From NCBI GenBank assembly GCA_963674545.2, contig CAXXFB010000001.1, positions 62,001 through 126,000 on the forward strand: a stretch of DNA of 64,000 bases. Reading direction: 5' to 3'. Under the pieces are notes generated by a model that was not told the origin of the DNA, did not search any database, and saw only the letters and a list, made by a program, of their open reading frames with translations. Origin of the DNA: JABGQS01 sp963674545. Lineage in GTDB: Bacteria > Bacillota > Clostridia > Christensenellales > SZUA-584. Positions 25,489 to 34,732 of this stretch are shown piece by piece. The translations under genes were made by a program, and so were the position numbers. The stretch's first letter is position 1. Each line of letters starts with the position of its first letter.

Positions 25489-26403
25489 ATGAAAATAAGA
25501 AAAAAGATAAGACAGAAAAAATTATACGAACCTTTGGTAGAAAACACATTCAGGATTTCTTCTGGAATAACTATATTTGCTGTTTTCGCTATCGTAATAT
25601 TCATATTGAGTAAGGGTGTTCAGCCGTTTATACCGGGAAATAAAGAAGGAACATACTCTTTTATAGACTTTATTACCGGTCTTGAATGGCGTCCGAACGA
25701 CGACCTTAACGTTGCAAAATACGGAATATTCTATATGATCGTCGGCTCTGTTCTTTCAACGGGCGGGGCGATAATTATAGGAGTTCCTATAAGCATATTT
25801 ACTGCGGCATATCTTTCAGAACTTGCTCCGAAGAAAATAAAGAGCGTAATAAGATCTGGGATAATGCTGATGGCAGGAATACCATCCGTTATATATGGAA
25901 TATTCGGTCTTGGATTCTTAGTTCCTATGATAATGAAAATTTCACCGTTCAGTCAGGGACAGTCATTGCTCGCTGTAATTATTGTGCTGACAATAATGAT
26001 ATTGCCGACAATGATAGTCATTGCTGAAAATGCTATAGCCAGCGTACCAAAAGAATACAGGAATGCGTCATATGCGCTGGGCGCATCAAAAGTGTATACA
26101 ACGATACACGTTTTGATACCGGCTGCAAGGCGAGGGATACTGGTCGGCGTTATACTTGGAGTGGGCAGGGCTATAGGCGAAACGATGGCGGTCATACTTG
26201 TTGCCGGAAACGTGTCCGGCGGACTTCCAACGAGCATATTCAGCCTGATACGGCCGTTAACCACGAATGTAGTGCTTGAGATGAGCTATGCAACGGGGTT
26301 GCACAGCGAGATGCTGTTTGCAACAGGATCAGTGCTTATGCTGTTTATAATCGGGATAAATCTGCTGATGAACAGAATAATCAAAAGGATGGGACAGTAC
26401 TAA
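25489..26403 (+). CDS. pstC: Phosphate ABC transporter permease PstC
   Basis: 304 aa with six hydrophobic segments (first at about residue 25-45, the rest from 75 to 300). The ABC-permease EAA-type loop reads ASYALGASKVYTTIHVLIPAARRGI near residue 200. It forms the membrane channel with PstA. It follows pstS after a hairpin, and pstA starts 2 bp after its stop region, so all are one operon. Confidence 0.95.
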   Translation: MKIRKKIRQKKLYEPLVENTFRISSGITIFAVFAIVIFILSKGVQPFIPGNKEGTYSFIDFITGLEWRPNDDLNVAKYGIFYMIVGSVLSTGGAIIIGVPISIFTAAYLSELAPKKIKSVIRSGIMLMAGIPSVIYGIFGLGFLVPMIMKISPFSQGQSLLAVIIVLTIMILPTMIVIAENAIASVPKEYRNASYALGASKVYTTIHVLIPAARRGILVGVILGVGRAIGETMAVILVAGNVSGGLPTSIFSLIRPLTTNVVLEMSYATGLHSEMLFATGSVLMLFIIGINLLMNRIIKRMGQY

Positions 26404-26405
26404 AG

Positions 26406-27503
26406 ATGAAGGCAAAGAGACAAGACAAAGTTTTTAAAGGCATTATGATATTTAGTAGCGTCCTTGTGATTTCAATGCTGGTCCTCATTCTGGGATTTGT
26501 AATAATAAAAGGCGCAGGTGAAATAAACAAACAATTTCTCTTCGGAGATTTTGATGATAAAACAGTATATATAGATATTAATACCTCAGAAGGTCTGGAT
26601 ATACAAGTGGAACAGGTAGAGTACGATTCTAAAAACTATCTTAAGGTAACAAATATAGAAGACGGCTCATATATTGATGGCAGCCTATCAAACGGCGAGG
26701 AATATAAGCTCAAAGTCGGAGATATAATCAAAAAAGTTGACGACAGTGATACGAACGAGATGAGTGCAGGTGATTTTTATACTCTAAGCGAAGATCTTGG
26801 GCAGAGCACAACTCTTAGGATAACAAGACCGGGCAGAGGGATATTCCCGCTGCTGATAAACACTGTGCTGATGATAGGTCTCTCGTTGCTGTTTGCACTG
26901 CCGATATCGATAGCTTCGGCAATATATCTTGCGGAGTATGCAAAGGAAGGCAAACTACTCAGGCTCATAAGGTTTACAACGAGCTGTCTTGCCGGAATAC
27001 CTTCAATCGTGTTTGGTTTGTTCGGCATGCTGGTGTTTGTATCGACGCTTAAGTTTGGGTTCTCGCTGCTGGCAGGCTCATTCACTCTGTCTATCGTGCT
27101 TCTGCCTACCATTATCGGACAGACGGAGGAAGCGATAAAAAGAGTGCCTCAGACGTTCCGGGAAGGTTCGTTTGCACTTGGTGCAAATAAGATACAGACG
27201 ATATTCAAAGTTATACTGCCTAACGGGCTTTCAGGAATATTGGTAGGTGTGCTGCTTTCTATCGGTCGCATAGTCGCAGAATCTGCGGCGCTGATATTGA
27301 CAGCGGGCACAGTAGCAAGCATACCTAATTCCGCCCTGGAGAGCGCTTCTACGCTGACAGTTAAAGCATATACTGTTGCAAAAGAAACGGGTGATATAAG
27401 GCTTGCGTGTGCCATGGGCATAATAGCTATTCTGCTGATAGTAATAGTAAACGCATCAGTTGGGCTTGCAAATAAGTTTGACAAAATGAAGAATTATGAA
27501 TAA
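26406..27503 (+). CDS. pstA: Phosphate ABC transporter permease PstA with PDZ-like insertion
   Basis: 365 aa, some 70-80 longer than typical PstA. After the first membrane segment (residues 15-37), a soluble domain of about 95 residues (45-138) contains YLKVTNIEDGSYIDG, KLKVGDIIKKVDD and TTLRITRPG, which follows the strand order of a PDZ domain. Normal PstA then resumes: LINTVLMIGLSLLFALP, AGIPSIVFGLFG and the EAA loop GSFALGANKIQTIFKVILP. Topology places the insertion outside the membrane, where it could contact PstS. The rest looks functional. Confidence 0.92.
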   Translation: MKAKRQDKVFKGIMIFSSVLVISMLVLILGFVIIKGAGEINKQFLFGDFDDKTVYIDINTSEGLDIQVEQVEYDSKNYLKVTNIEDGSYIDGSLSNGEEYKLKVGDIIKKVDDSDTNEMSAGDFYTLSEDLGQSTTLRITRPGRGIFPLLINTVLMIGLSLLFALPISIASAIYLAEYAKEGKLLRLIRFTTSCLAGIPSIVFGLFGMLVFVSTLKFGFSLLAGSFTLSIVLLPTIIGQTEEAIKRVPQTFREGSFALGANKIQTIFKVILPNGLSGILVGVLLSIGRIVAESAALILTAGTVASIPNSALESASTLTVKAYTVAKETGDIRLACAMGIIAILLIVIVNASVGLANKFDKMKNYE

Positions 27504-27512
27504 GAGGTCATG

Positions 27513-28286
27513 ATGGAAGATATAATTGTAAAAGAACCAAAAATTGAAATCAAAGGTCTGAATTTCTATTACAGCGATTTTCATGCGCTAAAGAATATAG
27601 ACCTGAATATATACGAGAAGGAAGTCACCGCATTCATAGGGCCTTCGGGTTGTGGCAAGTCAACGATACTGCGGACGCTGAATCGTATAAACGACCTTAT
27701 CGAAGGGACAAGAGTCGAAGGTAAAGTGCTGCTTGACGGAGAAGATATCTACCAAAAAGACTATGATATAATAGGGCTTAGAACAAAGGTAGGCATGGTT
27801 TTCCAAAAACCAAATCCGTTCCCAATGAGTATATATGATAACGTCGCTTATGGACCGCGGCTTAACGGCATAAAGCATAAATCAGAGCTTAACGAGACTG
27901 TCGAAAAAAGTATTAGGGCAGCGGCGCTTTGGGACGAAGTCAAAGACATACTCCATCGCAACGCACTCAGCCTTTCAGGAGGGCAGCAGCAGCGTCTGTG
28001 CATATCAAGAGCGCTTGCAGTATCGCCTGAAGTACTGCTTATGGATGAGCCGACATCTGCGCTCGATCCTATTTCAACGCTGAAGATAGAAGACTTGATA
28101 GCGGAACTCAAGCAGGACTATACGATAGCAATAGTAACGCACAACATGCAGCAGGGCGCAAGGGTCTCCGACAAGACTGCATTCTTCCTGCTTGGTGAAG
28201 TTATAGAGTTTGACGATACAGATACGATTTTTTCTAACCCGTCCAATCAAAAGACGGAAGAATATATTACAGGAAAGTACAGCTAA
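27513..28286 (+). CDS. pstB: Phosphate ABC transporter ATPase PstB
   Basis: 257 aa from ATG 27513 (better spaced from AAGAGG than ATG 27510). Walker A GPSGCGKST, PstB-type TLNRINDLI, Q-loop VFQKPNPFPMSIYDNVAYGPR, signature LSGGQQQRLCISRAL, Walker B VLLMDEPTSALDP and the switch His in VTHNM are all intact. It powers the PstSCA transporter. All features are standard for the family. Confidence 0.97.
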   Translation: MEDIIVKEPKIEIKGLNFYYSDFHALKNIDLNIYEKEVTAFIGPSGCGKSTILRTLNRINDLIEGTRVEGKVLLDGEDIYQKDYDIIGLRTKVGMVFQKPNPFPMSIYDNVAYGPRLNGIKHKSELNETVEKSIRAAALWDEVKDILHRNALSLSGGQQQRLCISRALAVSPEVLLMDEPTSALDPISTLKIEDLIAELKQDYTIAIVTHNMQQGARVSDKTAFFLLGEVIEFDDTDTIFSNPSNQKTEEYITGKYS

Positions 28287-28311
28287 ATCAATTAGCTTTT
28301 AGGAGGGCAGT

Positions 28312-28956
28312 ATGCCAAAAAGAATATTAATGACAGCTCAGCTCGATGTTATACATAAATCACTTGCAAAGATGACGGCGCTTATAAGCAAGTCTCTTGA
28401 CCAGATGATAATTGCACTCAAAGACCAAAACATAGAGTTAGCAAGAGAAGTAATAGAAAACGATGAGCAGATAGACGCTATGGAACTCAAAATCGAAAAA
28501 GACTGCGTACTGGTCCTTGCTCGCCATCAGCCGATAGCGTCAGACCTTCGCGACGTAACGAGTGTTTTCAGAGTTATATCAGATCTGGAGCGGATAGGCG
28601 ACCAGTGCGCCGACATCTGCGAATACATCATTATGATGGAAGGCAAGGAATATATAAAGCCGCTGGAGGACATTCCGAAGATGGCTGTTGAGTGTGAAAA
28701 AATGATTAATTTGGCAATTCGAAGCTTCATAACCAAAGATTTAAAGATTGCAAAAGAAGTTCTTATAATGGATAATGTAATTGACGATTATTTTGAGAAT
28801 ATTCGTGAAGAGCTTATCGAATTGATGAAAAACAACAAAGAATATGTCCAGCAGCTTACATATCTTATACTGATAATAAAGTATCTGGAAAAAATAGCCG
28901 ATCACGCAACCAATATTTCTGGATGGATAATATACAACGTGACGGGCTCTCATTAA
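28312..28956 (+). CDS. phoU: Phosphate signalling protein PhoU
   Basis: 214 aa made of two three-helix PhoU bundles. The conserved metal-binding clusters are visible as ENDEQIDAMELKIEKDC with ASDLRDV in the first half, and MDNVIDDYFE with LEKIADHATNISGW in the second. It links PstB activity to the histidine kinase and represses the regulon when phosphate is ample. GGAGGG precedes ATG. Its place between pstB and the two-component genes is classical. Confidence 0.96.
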   Translation: MPKRILMTAQLDVIHKSLAKMTALISKSLDQMIIALKDQNIELAREVIENDEQIDAMELKIEKDCVLVLARHQPIASDLRDVTSVFRVISDLERIGDQCADICEYIIMMEGKEYIKPLEDIPKMAVECEKMINLAIRSFITKDLKIAKEVLIMDNVIDDYFENIREELIELMKNNKEYVQQLTYLILIIKYLEKIADHATNISGWIIYNVTGSH

Positions 28957-28967
28957 AGAAGGAACAT

Positions 28968-29663
28968 ATGAGCAAAATATTAATTGTCGATGACGAAAAA
29001 AACGTAGCGGAACTAATAAAATACAACTTGGAGATTGCCGGATACGAAACAACTATGGTGCACGATGGCAAAAGTGCCGTAGACACCGTGAAAACAAGGG
29101 AATATGACCTTGTCATTCTTGATATTATGTTGCCAGAAATAGACGGATTCAGCATACTGAGGTATATTAGGTCCAGCGAAGGGATAGCGGACATTCCGGT
29201 TATTATGCTTACTGCTAAAGCTTCCGAATCTGATATAGTACTGGGGCTGGAGATAGGCGCAGACGACTATATGGTAAAACCTTTCAAGATAAACGAGCTT
29301 GTAGCAAGGGTAAAGGTGCAGCTGCGTAAAAATGAAAAGACTCTTTTCGAGAAGGAAGAGACAACAGAGCTTGGTTCAATAGTCGTTGACAATGCAAGCT
29401 ATAAGGTGACAAAGGACGGAAAGGAAGTACCGCTGACTAACAAAGAATACGAGCTTTTCAGATACCTGGTATCAAGGCAGGGCAAAGTCTGTACAAGGGA
29501 AAATATACTCTCGCAGATATGGGGATATGAATATATTGGCGGCACACGGACGGTCGATGTCCACATAAGAAGCCTGCGTAAAAAGCTTTTTCAGGACGAA
29601 AACGAATACAGGATAACGACGATTATAGGTGTGGGGTATAAATTTGAAAAGAGCATTAATTAG
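28968..29663 (+). CDS. phoP: Phosphate regulon response regulator (PhoB/PhoP type, OmpR family)
   Basis: 231 aa from ATG 28968 (AAGGAAC upstream); a longer frame would run into phoU. Receiver domain: acidic pair VDDEK, phospho-acceptor Asp52 in DLVILDIMLP, Thr/Lys switch at MLTAKAS and MVKPF. The C-terminal winged helix has LTNKEYELFRYLVSR and TRTVDVHIRSLRKK. It should bind the TTTACA repeats upstream of pstS, so the operon is self-regulated. PhoB and PhoP names are used for the same role. Confidence 0.94.
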   Translation: MSKILIVDDEKNVAELIKYNLEIAGYETTMVHDGKSAVDTVKTREYDLVILDIMLPEIDGFSILRYIRSSEGIADIPVIMLTAKASESDIVLGLEIGADDYMVKPFKINELVARVKVQLRKNEKTLFEKEETTELGSIVVDNASYKVTKDGKEVPLTNKEYELFRYLVSRQGKVCTRENILSQIWGYEYIGGTRTVDVHIRSLRKKLFQDENEYRITTIIGVGYKFEKSIN

Positions 29664-31395
29664 AAACAGCCTGATAGCCTTGGTGATACTTGTTTTAATA
29701 ACGGGGCTTTCTTCATATTTGATTATGAAAAATGCGCTTACAAAGAACGCATATAATGATACGGAAGAGAACCTTGATGGTTATATATACCTTCTGGAGA
29801 ATGAAAACCCGGAAGATATAAACCAAAGCTGTATTGATTTTAGTAAATATACAGGCATAAGAGTAACTGTTGTCGATGCTCAGACAGGAGAGGTCTTAGG
29901 AGACAGCGACAATGATATCGCATCGATGGACAACCATATTTACAGAGAAGAGATTTCACAGGCCATCAAAACCGGTGAAGGAACTTCAAAGCGTCATTCC
30001 AATACCCAGAAGATCGATTTTCTATATTATGCTAAATACGTAGAGCACGATGGTAAAGCTCTGGTCGTGAGGACGGCAACTCAGCTAAGCATAATAAAGG
30101 ACGCATACAATTCCATAGGGGCTTCAATGCTGATAGCTGTTTTTGCTTCTGCTTTGATTGCATTCCTTATTACATACGGATTTAACAACAGGGTAGCAAA
30201 GCCTATTGACGAGATAACAGACCTTGCACTGGAGATATCCGAAGGCAGCTATGGTAAGAGCGCATATATAACTTCATATAAAGAGGTCGAAAAGCTCTCG
30301 GGGGCGCTAAACAAGCTTTCAAAGAGCCTTAAAGTGTCGTTTGATAACATATCTGTACGCAACGCACAGCTAGAGGCTATATTACAGAGCTTCAATCACG
30401 GCATAATGGTATGTGACAACGACGGCAATGTGCAGTATTCAAACGAGAACTTTTCAAAGATACTCGGTATAGAAGAAAATCTTGAGAATAAGAACATATA
30501 TAAATTCATGTTCGATGAGAACATATACAGCATACTCGAAGAGATCCGTGAAAGCGAAGAGAACTCAGTAACCAGAGACGGTGTTCAATTTTCCGACGGT
30601 TCTTTCAGGAACTACAGCGGGCATCGTATAAAAGACTATGCAGGCGTAAGGAAAGGCATACTGCTGCTTGTTGAAGATGTTACAAATGTACGCAAGCTAG
30701 AACGTATGAGGAGCACGTTTGTCTCCAACGTAACACATGAGCTCAAGACGCCTATAACCTGCATATCCGGGTATACGCAAACACTTCTTAATGGAGCCGT
30801 ATATGACAAAGACAATGCGAACAAATTCCTGCATATAATCGATGAAGAAGCGCAGCGACTCAATCTGCTTATTGACGATATATTGACACTTTCGGAAATA
30901 GAAAACAAGAAGAACGTCAGTTATGATACAAAAGTGGATCTTGTCGAGATATCAAAAGATGTCTTAGAACTCATGAAGCAGAAATATCCTTCAAAGTCAG
31001 GCGTCGAGATGCGTATTGACACAGACGGACAAGAGCCGTATGAGATATTAGGCGACAAACACAAGCTTAAGCAGATAGTTATAAATCTTGTCGATAACTC
31101 CATAAAGCATACGTCCGAGGGTTTTATAGCAGTAAAATTCTCAAAGAACGAAAAGTCGCTTACGATGAAGGTACAGGACACAGGAGTAGGCATAGAAGAG
31201 AAACATCACGACAGATTGTTTGAACGCTTCTATAGAGTTGATAAACACCGCTCAAGAGAGTCGGGAGGCACGGGCCTGGGGCTTTCAATAGTGAAACATC
31301 TTACGCTTTTGCACCACGGTCACATCTCTATTGAAAGCAAGCTGGGGCAGGGGACCAGCATCAGCATTGAGTTCCCGCTGCCGGAAAACAACTAA
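29644..31395 (+). CDS. phoR: Phosphate regulon sensor histidine kinase PhoR
   Basis: 583 aa from TTG 29644, which follows GTGGGG by 7 nt inside the end of the response regulator gene (translational coupling); GTG 29629 has no ribosome site. Order: membrane segment (5-25), extracytoplasmic sensor (about 30-155), second membrane segment, HAMP, PAS (AILQSFNHGIMVCDNDGNVQ), dimerisation/phospho-acceptor VSNVTHELKTPI, ATPase motifs NLVDNSIKHT, DTGVGIEE and GGTGLGLSIVKHL. It is followed by a terminator that closes the pst-pho operon. Confidence 0.94.
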   Translation: MKRALIRNSLIALVILVLITGLSSYLIMKNALTKNAYNDTEENLDGYIYLLENENPEDINQSCIDFSKYTGIRVTVVDAQTGEVLGDSDNDIASMDNHIYREEISQAIKTGEGTSKRHSNTQKIDFLYYAKYVEHDGKALVVRTATQLSIIKDAYNSIGASMLIAVFASALIAFLITYGFNNRVAKPIDEITDLALEISEGSYGKSAYITSYKEVEKLSGALNKLSKSLKVSFDNISVRNAQLEAILQSFNHGIMVCDNDGNVQYSNENFSKILGIEENLENKNIYKFMFDENIYSILEEIRESEENSVTRDGVQFSDGSFRNYSGHRIKDYAGVRKGILLLVEDVTNVRKLERMRSTFVSNVTHELKTPITCISGYTQTLLNGAVYDKDNANKFLHIIDEEAQRLNLLIDDILTLSEIENKKNVSYDTKVDLVEISKDVLELMKQKYPSKSGVEMRIDTDGQEPYEILGDKHKLKQIVINLVDNSIKHTSEGFIAVKFSKNEKSLTMKVQDTGVGIEEKHHDRLFERFYRVDKHRSRESGGTGLGLSIVKHLTLLHHGHISIESKLGQGTSISIEFPLPENN

Positions 31396-31408
31396 ATTCT
31401 AAACAAAG

Positions 31409-31438
31409 CTGTCCGTATAAAAAGCGGGCAGTTTTTTT
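31409..31438 (+). terminator. Terminator of the pst-pho operon
   Basis: CTGTCCG / CGGGCAG stem (one G-T wobble), then TTTTTTT. Confidence 0.88.
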
Positions 31439-31537
31439 GCCTGCAAAAATGAAGAGCTTGTATTATATTCAGTAAGATTATAAAATCATATTGATAACTT
31501 TTGCATATAACATTCGAATCAGATAGGGGGCATGATA

Positions 31538-32458
31538 GTGCAAAACCTGAAAGAAGGCTCTAAAGCAAGACAGGCGATAGGCTGGATAGGTGTCGGCATT
31601 ACTGTTGTACTAACAGGCGTCTGGTCTTTTTGGGGCATAATAGAGAACTTTCATGAAGGATGGTATGCGCAGTCTTTATGGGAGAACATCGGCATGCTTT
31701 TTCTTCAATACCTTCTTTTCACATTCATATTCAGCGGGCTTGGCTGCTTGTCCCTGAGGTTTCCAAAGATAGGTCTGGTCGCACACATAGCACTAGGTGT
31801 GTTCACTGTGCTCTTCTTTTCCGGTTCGTCTTTTCAGGTGACATACCTGCTTATAGCAATTCCGCTCATACTTTTGGGTCTGCTATATCTTTTTGGACGC
31901 CCAAAGCCTCGGAAGCTCGCATACCTTCTGATAATTTGCGTGCCGTTTCTTATAATAGCAGTGTTTGGCGGCATAAACTATGCCCGCGTATCAAAAAGGA
32001 TAGATGACGGCGACTATGGACTTAGAATAATAGAAGGGAACGGCATAACGCTGGCTGCAGCTCCCAGAGGGCCTGGATGGCCGCGAGGAGGGGTAACCTG
32101 GGAAGAAGCTATGTATATATGCGCACACCTCTCTGAAGACGGCACAGAGCTTATGGAGAGCGAGCAGAATATATGGAGGCTACCGAGTGTGGATGAAGCA
32201 GTCCGGCTGATGAGCCTACACGGCGAAAACAGCGGTGGTGTTTGGAACGAAAAAAAGAAAGAAGCTCAGTATGAATTGACGCCTGATAAAGAAAGTCCTC
32301 TCTGGGATGTATACTCACAGATAATTTATTACTGGACAGCAGTCGAAGCTCCTAATGACAAGGCATATATCATAGTATATGACGGCGGTGTGTTCGAGAG
32401 GAAAAAGGATTCAAGTTACGGATACCTTGGCTTCAGAGCAGTAAAAGATATAGAATGA
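31538..32458 (+). CDS. Membrane protein with C-terminal DUF1566-like domain
   Basis: 306 aa from GTG 31538 (GGGGG 7 nt upstream; ATG 31532 is too close). Four hydrophobic segments occupy residues 15-145 (IGVGITVVLTGVWSFWG, FLQYLLFTFIFSGLG and following), then a soluble part of about 155 residues. The latter has WEEAMYICAHLSEDGTEL, IWRLPSVDEAVRLM, YYWTA and YLGFRAVKD, a pattern seen in DUF1566/FGE-like lectin folds. It probably displays a binding domain outside the membrane. Function unknown. Standalone, with a good terminator after it. Confidence 0.75.
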   Translation: MQNLKEGSKARQAIGWIGVGITVVLTGVWSFWGIIENFHEGWYAQSLWENIGMLFLQYLLFTFIFSGLGCLSLRFPKIGLVAHIALGVFTVLFFSGSSFQVTYLLIAIPLILLGLLYLFGRPKPRKLAYLLIICVPFLIIAVFGGINYARVSKRIDDGDYGLRIIEGNGITLAAAPRGPGWPRGGVTWEEAMYICAHLSEDGTELMESEQNIWRLPSVDEAVRLMSLHGENSGGVWNEKKKEAQYELTPDKESPLWDVYSQIIYYWTAVEAPNDKAYIIVYDGGVFERKKDSSYGYLGFRAVKDIE

Positions 32459-32475
32459 AATCATAGCAATATAAC

Positions 32476-32498
32476 AGCGGCGGTGGAGGCCGCTTTTT
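32476..32498 (+). terminator. Terminator after the DUF1566-like gene
   Basis: AGCGGC / GCCGCT stem, 7-nt loop, TTTTT. Confidence 0.85.
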
Positions 32499-32515
32499 CT
32501 ATTTTAAAATAGTAC

Positions 32516-32546
32516 TTGACTATTACGCTACGTAATAGTTTATAGT
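32516..32546 (+). promoter_or_regulatory. MerR-type promoter with perfect operator dyad
   Basis: -35 TTGACT (32516-32521), 19-bp spacer, -10 TATAGT (32541-32546). A perfect 9-3-9 palindrome, ACTATTACG-CTA-CGTAATAGT (32519-32539), fills the spacer. The over-long spacer and centred dyad are the hallmark of promoters that MerR proteins activate by DNA distortion. Confidence 0.88.
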
Positions 32547-32577
32547 ATAACTGATCTTAAGATTAGAGGATAAAAAA

Positions 32578-33312
32578 ATGATGACAATAAAACAAACTGC
32601 AGATTTTGCCGGTATAACAGTGCGGACACTGCAGTACTATGACAGGCTAGATCTATTAAAGCCGGCGTATGTTGCTGAAAATGGTTATAGATTTTATGAT
32701 GAAATGAATTTAAAAAAGCTTCAGCAAATAATGTTTTTTAGAGAGCTTGATTTACCGTTAAAGCGCATAAAGCAGATAATGGAGAATAAACAGTACAATG
32801 AAAAGGAAACACTTGATGCGCAAAAAAGTATACTTATATTGAAAAAGAAAAGGCTGGAAAAGATGATAAACCTGATAGACAACACATTGGAGGGAAAAAG
32901 AATGAGCTTTAAAGAGTTTGATAGCACAGAAATTGAGCAGTACATTATGAAATATGAAAGAGAAGTTGAGCAAAGATGGGGAGATACAGAGCAGTATATG
33001 AAGAGCAAAGCAAAAGCAGCGGCATACAGCAAAGTTGATTGGGAAAGGATAAAAAAAGAAGCTGACGATATATTTAATGAGTTTGCATCATATAAGAATG
33101 ACAAGAATAAAGAGCTGTCTCCCTGCAAGCTAGTAAAAGATTGGCAGGAGCATATAAACAAATATTACTACGAATGCTCAGACGAGATTCTTCTTGGATT
33201 GGCAGAGATGTATACCGCAGACAAGAGATTCAGTGAGAACATAGATAGATATGAGAAAGGTCTTGCGGCATATATAAGTGAAGCAATAAAAGAATGCATA
33301 AGAAACAAATAG
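32578..33312 (+). CDS. MerR family regulator with TipAS-type effector domain
   Basis: 244 aa. N-terminal winged helix-turn-helix: IKQTADFAGITVRTLQYYDRL, GYRFYDE and LKRIKQIM. A long dimerisation coiled coil covers residues about 75-110. The C-terminal 130 residues (EVEQRWGDTEQYMKS, YECSDEILLGLAEMY and FSENIDRYEKGLAAYISEAI) match the TipAS antibiotic-binding domain of TipA/Mta/SkgA regulators. It sits directly behind the distorted-spacer promoter with its operator, so it is autoregulated. No dedicated efflux gene is adjacent. Confidence 0.93.
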   Translation: MMTIKQTADFAGITVRTLQYYDRLDLLKPAYVAENGYRFYDEMNLKKLQQIMFFRELDLPLKRIKQIMENKQYNEKETLDAQKSILILKKKRLEKMINLIDNTLEGKRMSFKEFDSTEIEQYIMKYEREVEQRWGDTEQYMKSKAKAAAYSKVDWERIKKEADDIFNEFASYKNDKNKELSPCKLVKDWQEHINKYYYECSDEILLGLAEMYTADKRFSENIDRYEKGLAAYISEAIKECIRNK

Positions 33313-33319
33313 GCAAAAA

Positions 33320-33343
33320 AAGGAGCTGCGGCTTCTTTTTTTC
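33320..33343 (+). terminator. Terminator after the MerR gene
   Basis: AAGGAGC-TGCG-GCTTCTT stem-loop (one wobble), then T run. Confidence 0.8.
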
Positions 33344-33431
33344 TTGCAAATACTGCACAGCATAGAATGTAATATAAAAGTAATTTGTGCTTCTAAACAA
33401 TTAAGATTGTATGAAGCTTATTGAAAAATGC

Positions 33432-33460
33432 TTGTTAGAGAGTATTGCGATATGTATACT
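33432..33460 (+). promoter_or_regulatory. Promoter of the alpha-oxoamine synthase gene
   Basis: TTGTTA (33432-33437), 17 bp, TATACT (33455-33460). Confidence 0.6.
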
Positions 33461-33516
33461 CATGCTGTAATATTATTAAGAATTTATTAGAATTTATTTT
33501 TACAGGAGAGTATTTA

Positions 33517-34722
33517 ATGGATATATTTAAAAAGTGTTATGATTATACTGAAGTTGCAGATGCAAAAGCTACGGGGCTATATCCGTATTTTCATGCACTG
33601 GAAACACCGCAGGACACAGAAGTGACGATGGATGGTAAACGCATTATAATGATCGGTTCCAACAACTATATGGGACTGACAAACGATGAGCGTACCGCAA
33701 AAGCAGCCAAAGACGCTATAGACAAATACGGTACCGGCTGCTCGGGCTCAAGGTTCCTAAACGGCACTCTGGTTCTCCACGAACAGCTCGAGAAAGAGCT
33801 TGCAGAGTTTTTTGGCAAAGAAAACACGCTGACATTCAGTACAGGGTTCCAGACCAATCTTGGTATAATATCGTCTTTAGTAGGGCGGCATGACTATATA
33901 TTCAATGACTCTGAAAATCATGCAAGTATAATAGATGCATGCAGGCTAAGCTTTGCAAGAAAGAATCTGAGATATGAACACAGCGACATGGAAAGCCTGG
34001 AGGATAAACTGAAAAGAGTTCCGGAAGACGCAGGCAAGCTTATAATTACAGACGGTGTGTTCAGCATGAGCGGTGATATCGCAAAGCTGCCGGAGTTGAT
34101 TGCACTTAAAAAGAAATACAACGCAAGACTGATGGTGGACGATGCCCACGGAGTCGGAATGATTGGCGACTGCGGCAGGGGAACTGCCAGCCACTTTGGA
34201 CTGGAGGACGAGGTAGATATAATAATGACTACTTTCTCGAAGTCTTTGGCGTCGCTTGGAGGCTGCATTGCAGCAAGCGAAGAAGTAATAAACTATGTAA
34301 AGCACAAATCACGACCGTTCATATTCAGCGCTTCTATACCGCCGGGCAATGCGGCCGCAGCAATGGAAGCTCTTCGCATTATGAGAAGCGAACCGCAGCG
34401 TCAGAAAGACCTTATCGAAATAAGCAACTATATGCGGGCCAAACTGAAAGAAGCGGGCATACCTATAATCGAGGGCGAAACTGCGATAATCCCGGTATTC
34501 ACATATGAGATGAACCGTACGTTTCTTATAACAAAGATGTTGTTCGAAGAGGGCGTCTACGTAAACCCGGTTATACCGCCGGCAGTAAAGGACGGCGAGT
34601 GTATGCTAAGGACAAGCTATACTGCGACCCATACACAGGAGCAGATGGACACGGCTGTTGAAGCGTTCAAAAGAGTTTTTTCGAGAGTAGATGACGTTTT
34701 AAAAAAATGGCAGAGCATATAA
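33517..34722 (+). CDS. Alpha-oxoamine synthase family PLP enzyme (serine palmitoyltransferase / KBL / AONS-like)
   Basis: 401 aa from ATG 33517 (ACAGGAG upstream). It condenses an amino acid with an acyl-CoA with loss of CO2. Landmarks: SNNYMGLTNDERT, GTGCSGSRFLNGT, substrate His in ENHASI, PLP Asp-His in VDDAHGVG, and the PLP lysine in TFSKSLASLGG. The FSKSLASLGG wording and the N-terminal YFHALETPQ are closer to serine palmitoyltransferase-type enzymes than to biotin synthesis AONS. No bio or tdh genes lie beside it. Product therefore open: 3-ketosphinganine-like or 2-amino-3-ketobutyrate. Confidence 0.85.
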   Translation: MDIFKKCYDYTEVADAKATGLYPYFHALETPQDTEVTMDGKRIIMIGSNNYMGLTNDERTAKAAKDAIDKYGTGCSGSRFLNGTLVLHEQLEKELAEFFGKENTLTFSTGFQTNLGIISSLVGRHDYIFNDSENHASIIDACRLSFARKNLRYEHSDMESLEDKLKRVPEDAGKLIITDGVFSMSGDIAKLPELIALKKKYNARLMVDDAHGVGMIGDCGRGTASHFGLEDEVDIIMTTFSKSLASLGGCIAASEEVINYVKHKSRPFIFSASIPPGNAAAAMEALRIMRSEPQRQKDLIEISNYMRAKLKEAGIPIIEGETAIIPVFTYEMNRTFLITKMLFEEGVYVNPVIPPAVKDGECMLRTSYTATHTQEQMDTAVEAFKRVFSRVDDVLKKWQSI

Positions 34723-34732
34723 GAAGCAAACA

